Source of the DNA: SIG307 sp045596385
GTDB taxonomy: Bacteria > Bacillota > Clostridia > Lachnospirales > Lachnospiraceae
Direction of reading: 5' to 3'
Assembly (NCBI GenBank): GCA_045596385.1
Contig: JAZOCC010000008.1
Location: forward strand, 62,001 to 126,000
Length of the DNA: 64,000 nucleotides
The notes under the pieces: model-generated
What the model saw: the letters and a program-made list of their open reading frames with translations, nothing else
Told to the model about the DNA's origin: nothing
The model's database searches: none
Shown here: piece after piece, positions 61,829 to 64,000 of the stretch
Numbering within the stretch: the first letter of the stretch is position 1
Layout: each line of letters starts with the position of its first letter
Translations under genes and position numbers: made by a program

Positions 61829-63229
61829 ATGGGCGGATTTTTTGCGGTAGCCTCAAAAGAGGATTGTGTATTTGACTTATTTTTCGGAACAGACTATCAT
61901 TCCCACTTAGGTACCAGACGCGGTGGTATGGCAGTATACGGTGACGGTGAGTTTAACCGTTCCATTCATAACATCGAGAATTCGCCGTTTCGTACCAAAT
62001 TCGAAAAAGATGTGAACGAGATGAAGGGAAATATGGGTATTGGCTGTATTTCCGATTACGAACCGCAGCCGCTTCTGGTGCGCTCCCATCACGGTACCTA
62101 TTCCATTATTACCGTAGGTAAAATCAATAATCTGGAAGAATTGGTAGATAAAATTTTTAAGTCCGGCGGTTCTCATTTTCTGGAGATGAGCGGAGGAGAT
62201 ATCAATGCCACGGAGCTTGTGGCAGCGCTCATTAACCAGCAGGAGAATCTGGTAGAGGGGATTCAGTATGCCCAGGATGTGATTCAGGGTTCCATGACCA
62301 TTTTAGTTATGACACCGAAGGGAATTTATGCCGCCCGTGATAAGTACGGCAGAACTCCGGTGGCTATCGGCAAGAAGAACGGTGCATTTTGTGCGTCCTT
62401 TGAGTGTTTCGCTTATTTGAATTTGGGATATCAGGATTATAAAGAATTGGGTCCGGGAGAAATCGTTGTAATGACTCCGGAGGCTGTGATTACTCTGGCA
62501 AAGCCGGGAAGCGAGATGCGTATTTGTACCTTCCTTTGGGTATATTACGGTTATCCGTCTTCCTCTTACGAGGGTGTCAGTGTAGAAGAAATGCGTTACA
62601 ATTGCGGTGCAAAGCTGGCAAAACGTGACGATGTAAAGCCGGACAGTGTAGCCGGCATTCCGGATTCCGGTACGCCGCATGCCATCGGATATGCAAATGC
62701 ATCCGGCATTCCGTTTTCCAGACCGTTTATTAAGTATACGCCGACCTGGCCGCGTTCCTTTATGCCGACCATTCAGAGTCAGCGTAATATGATTGCAAAA
62801 ATGAAGATGCTTCCGGTGCATGATTTGATTCAGGATAAGAGTCTGCTCTTAATCGATGACTCCATCGTGCGCGGTACGCAGCTTGGCGAAACCACCGAGT
62901 TTTTATACCAGAGCGGAGCAAAGGAAGTACACATCCGTACCGCTTGTCCGCCGTTAATGTTCGGCTGTAAGTATCTGAACTTTTCCCGTTCCAATTCCGA
63001 AATGGACCTCATTACGAGACGTATTATCGCGGAGCGTGAGGGAAAGATGGATGTGGATTTGGAGGAGTACATCAATCCGGAATCCGCAAAATATAATGAT
63101 ATGGTAGAGCAAATCAGAAAGAAGCTTAACTTTACTTCCCTGCGGTTCCATCGTCTGGATGACATGATTGAATCCGTGGGAATCGATCCGAGCAAGCTTT
63201 GTACGTATTGCTGGAGCGGAAGAGAGTAG
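61829..63229 (+). CDS. PurF-like amidophosphoribosyltransferase lacking the N-terminal cysteine
   Basis: 466 residues from ATG 61829 (GGAGG eight bases upstream). It follows PurF over its length: glutaminase-like half with DYHSHLGTRRGGMAVYG, then the phosphoribosyltransferase half with TWPRSFMPTIQSQRNM, the PRPP site DDSIVRGT (343-350) and the end CTYCWSG. PurF needs Cys at position 2 (MCGI) to take ammonia from glutamine. Here the protein begins MGGFFAVASKE, so it cannot use glutamine in the usual way. It may use free ammonia or have another role. A similar second PurF is known in Lachnospiraceae genomes. Confidence 0.87.
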   Translation: MGGFFAVASKEDCVFDLFFGTDYHSHLGTRRGGMAVYGDGEFNRSIHNIENSPFRTKFEKDVNEMKGNMGIGCISDYEPQPLLVRSHHGTYSIITVGKINNLEELVDKIFKSGGSHFLEMSGGDINATELVAALINQQENLVEGIQYAQDVIQGSMTILVMTPKGIYAARDKYGRTPVAIGKKNGAFCASFECFAYLNLGYQDYKELGPGEIVVMTPEAVITLAKPGSEMRICTFLWVYYGYPSSSYEGVSVEEMRYNCGAKLAKRDDVKPDSVAGIPDSGTPHAIGYANASGIPFSRPFIKYTPTWPRSFMPTIQSQRNMIAKMKMLPVHDLIQDKSLLLIDDSIVRGTQLGETTEFLYQSGAKEVHIRTACPPLMFGCKYLNFSRSNSEMDLITRRIIAEREGKMDVDLEEYINPESAKYNDMVEQIRKKLNFTSLRFHRLDDMIESVGIDPSKLCTYCWSGRE

Positions 63230-63244
63230 TTTTGATTCGCCTTT

Positions 63245-63720
63245 GAATTATTTCGGACGTCAGGTTTTGTGTAAGAAAACTTGCCGTCCGATTTCCTTTT
63301 GTAATAACTTAGAAAGAACCTTGTGGTATAAAAACGCTTCTTATGGGTTTCGGATGTAGTCTTTCTAATTACTCCGGGAATAAGAGAATAATAGTGACGC
63401 AACCGCCCTGATGCGGCATCCATGCCTTATGGCGGGCATTTGTTTACAACAAATGCTTGCTCCGCAGGATGCACACGATGCGCAGATGAAGACTGCTTCG
63501 CAGTCGCGCATCGGCGCCAAAAGCGGAACGAGTCCGCTTTTGAACAAATACGTCCTGTCTGAGCGTTGCTATGTGACAAGCGGAGTAATAAGAAAGTCTA
63601 ACATCCTGCACAGAATGCGAAGCTTATTTTATGCCACAAGGTTCTTTCTTTGTAGATAAAACTTTAAAAGGAAATCGGATGCCAAGTTTTTGCTTATGGG
63701 GATGACGTCCGAAATAATTC
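63245..63720 (+). repeat. Giant imperfect foldback (476 bp) after the PurF-like gene
   Basis: Nested arms: 63245-63262 with 63703-63720 (18 perfect pairs); 63277-63300 with 63666-63689 (22 of 24); 63311-63333 with 63627-63649 (22 plus one wobble); further pairs between about 63334-63376 and 63582-63623. The centre holds local hairpins such as GCATTTGTT/AACAAATGC and GACTGC/GCAGTC. The outer left arm also pairs locally (TCGGACG 63253-63259 with CGTCCGA 63285-63291, then TTTCCTTTT) as the gene's terminator. No gene. Confidence 0.88.
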
Positions 63721-63748
63721 ATACTAACAAAAAGTTATGAGTACCAGA

Positions 63749-63795
63749 GAACAGGGCTGGGAATCTAAGAAAGATTCGTCAGCCCTGTTCGGTTT
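63749..63795 (+). terminator. Strong terminator-like hairpin
   Basis: GAACAGGGCTG (63749-63759) pairs perfectly with CAGCCCTGTTC (63780-63790), with an inner GAATCT/AGATTC stem, followed by GGTTT. Confidence 0.65.
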
Positions 63796-64000
63796 AGAGA
63801 AGAGATATTGCTATGTTAGACGTCTGAGGTCGGCTTATGTGTCTGAGCGAAACCTTGTCCGTGAGGAAGGCTGGAAACGCCCAAGGATAAGCCGTGGGGC
63901 GACAGGTAGAGTGCCGGATAATATGCTTTGTCTTGGCATTGCTCTATATAGGTGGCAACATCTGCATCAAAGGCTTCTTTCAGGGTAAGTATCTGATGGT
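63796..64000. other. Unassigned, probably structured non-coding end of window
   Basis: No credible gene in the last 205 bases. GGCTTAT (about 63833-63839) can pair with ATAAGCC (about 63887-63893) and encloses a Gly-rich, purine-rich sequence with GGAAGGCTGGAAACGCCC. I do not recognise it as a known riboswitch, RNase P or tmRNA. The window ends inside it. Confidence 0.4.

Noticed and set aside
40581..63720. Foldbacks as miniature transposons (MITEs)
   Set aside because: No shared terminal repeats, no target-site duplications seen and no similarity between the three elements.
63737..63988. 83-residue frame at the window end
   Set aside because: It runs through a strong hairpin, has no ribosome site and an unnatural residue mix.

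Overview
The window looks like chromosome of a Clostridia bacterium, most probably a Lachnospiraceae (inference). Signs are the str operon order rpsL-rpsG-fusA-tuf, T-box leaders on tyrS and thrS, strong AGGAGG ribosome sites, TTGACA/TATAAT promoters with 17-bp spacers, lipoproteins with Pro/Thr/Glu linkers, LacI-sensor GGDEF proteins, and gut-type glycosidases with AraC regulators. A Cys-rich Gly/Asn protein behind a sigma-K-like promoter and a CspB-like subtilase hint at sporulation. There are no rRNA or tRNA genes, no CRISPR array and no transposase; gene content is chromosomal throughout.

Layout. 1-5060: end of a SEC-C protein, a membrane-anchored putative glycosidase, a DUF4349 lipoprotein and recJ. 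5083-9956: str operon, tuf with its own promoter. 9957-10241: hairpin-rich gap. 10242-15456: AraC regulator divergent from a GH2 glycosidase and a GPH sugar symporter. 15538-21479: PASTA-like membrane protein, acetyltransferase, Nudix protein, MerR-methyltransferase fusion behind a MerR-type promoter, and a lipoprotein with two bL12-like C-terminal domains. 21545-23958: amino-acid ABC transporter. 24029-29133: Cys-rich small protein (minus strand) and a surface-glycan operon (GT2-LicD fusion, LicD, UDP-sugar pyrophosphorylase, flavin reductase-like). 29153-38905: two paralogous sensor-GGDEF proteins, a GH13 enzyme, a hybrid histidine kinase and an HtrA-type lipoprotein with a collagen-like segment. 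38948-43747: T-box/tyrS, a giant foldback, Nudix, unknown protein, SPFH protein with a small RHH-like partner. 43830-46600: PocR-sensor pseudo-kinase and EAL phosphodiesterase. 46598-53144: two zinc-ribbon membrane proteins and three tandem solute-binding lipoproteins with no transporter. 53157-55726: T-box, foldback, thrS. 55864-59697: Nudix, AraC, GH27 alpha-galactosidase, threonine aldolase. 59743-64000: CspB-like subtilase, PurF-like protein lacking the catalytic cysteine, a third foldback, and an ORF-free, structure-rich end.

Themes. (1) Carbohydrate use: GH2, GPH symporter, GH13 and GH27 are all without signal peptides, so act on imported oligosaccharides. (2) Cyclic-di-GMP signalling: two GGDEF proteins and one EAL protein with a degenerate GGDEF. 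(3) Envelope: many lipoproteins and LicD genes.

The most unusual feature is three very long imperfect foldbacks (about 300, 295 and 476 bp) after tyrS, inside the thrS leader and after the PurF-like gene. They share no evident sequence with each other. In each, the outer left arm is also an arm of the local terminator, so it has two mutually exclusive pairing partners. Other standouts are the five-gene orphan binding-protein operon and the tandem bL12-domain lipoprotein.
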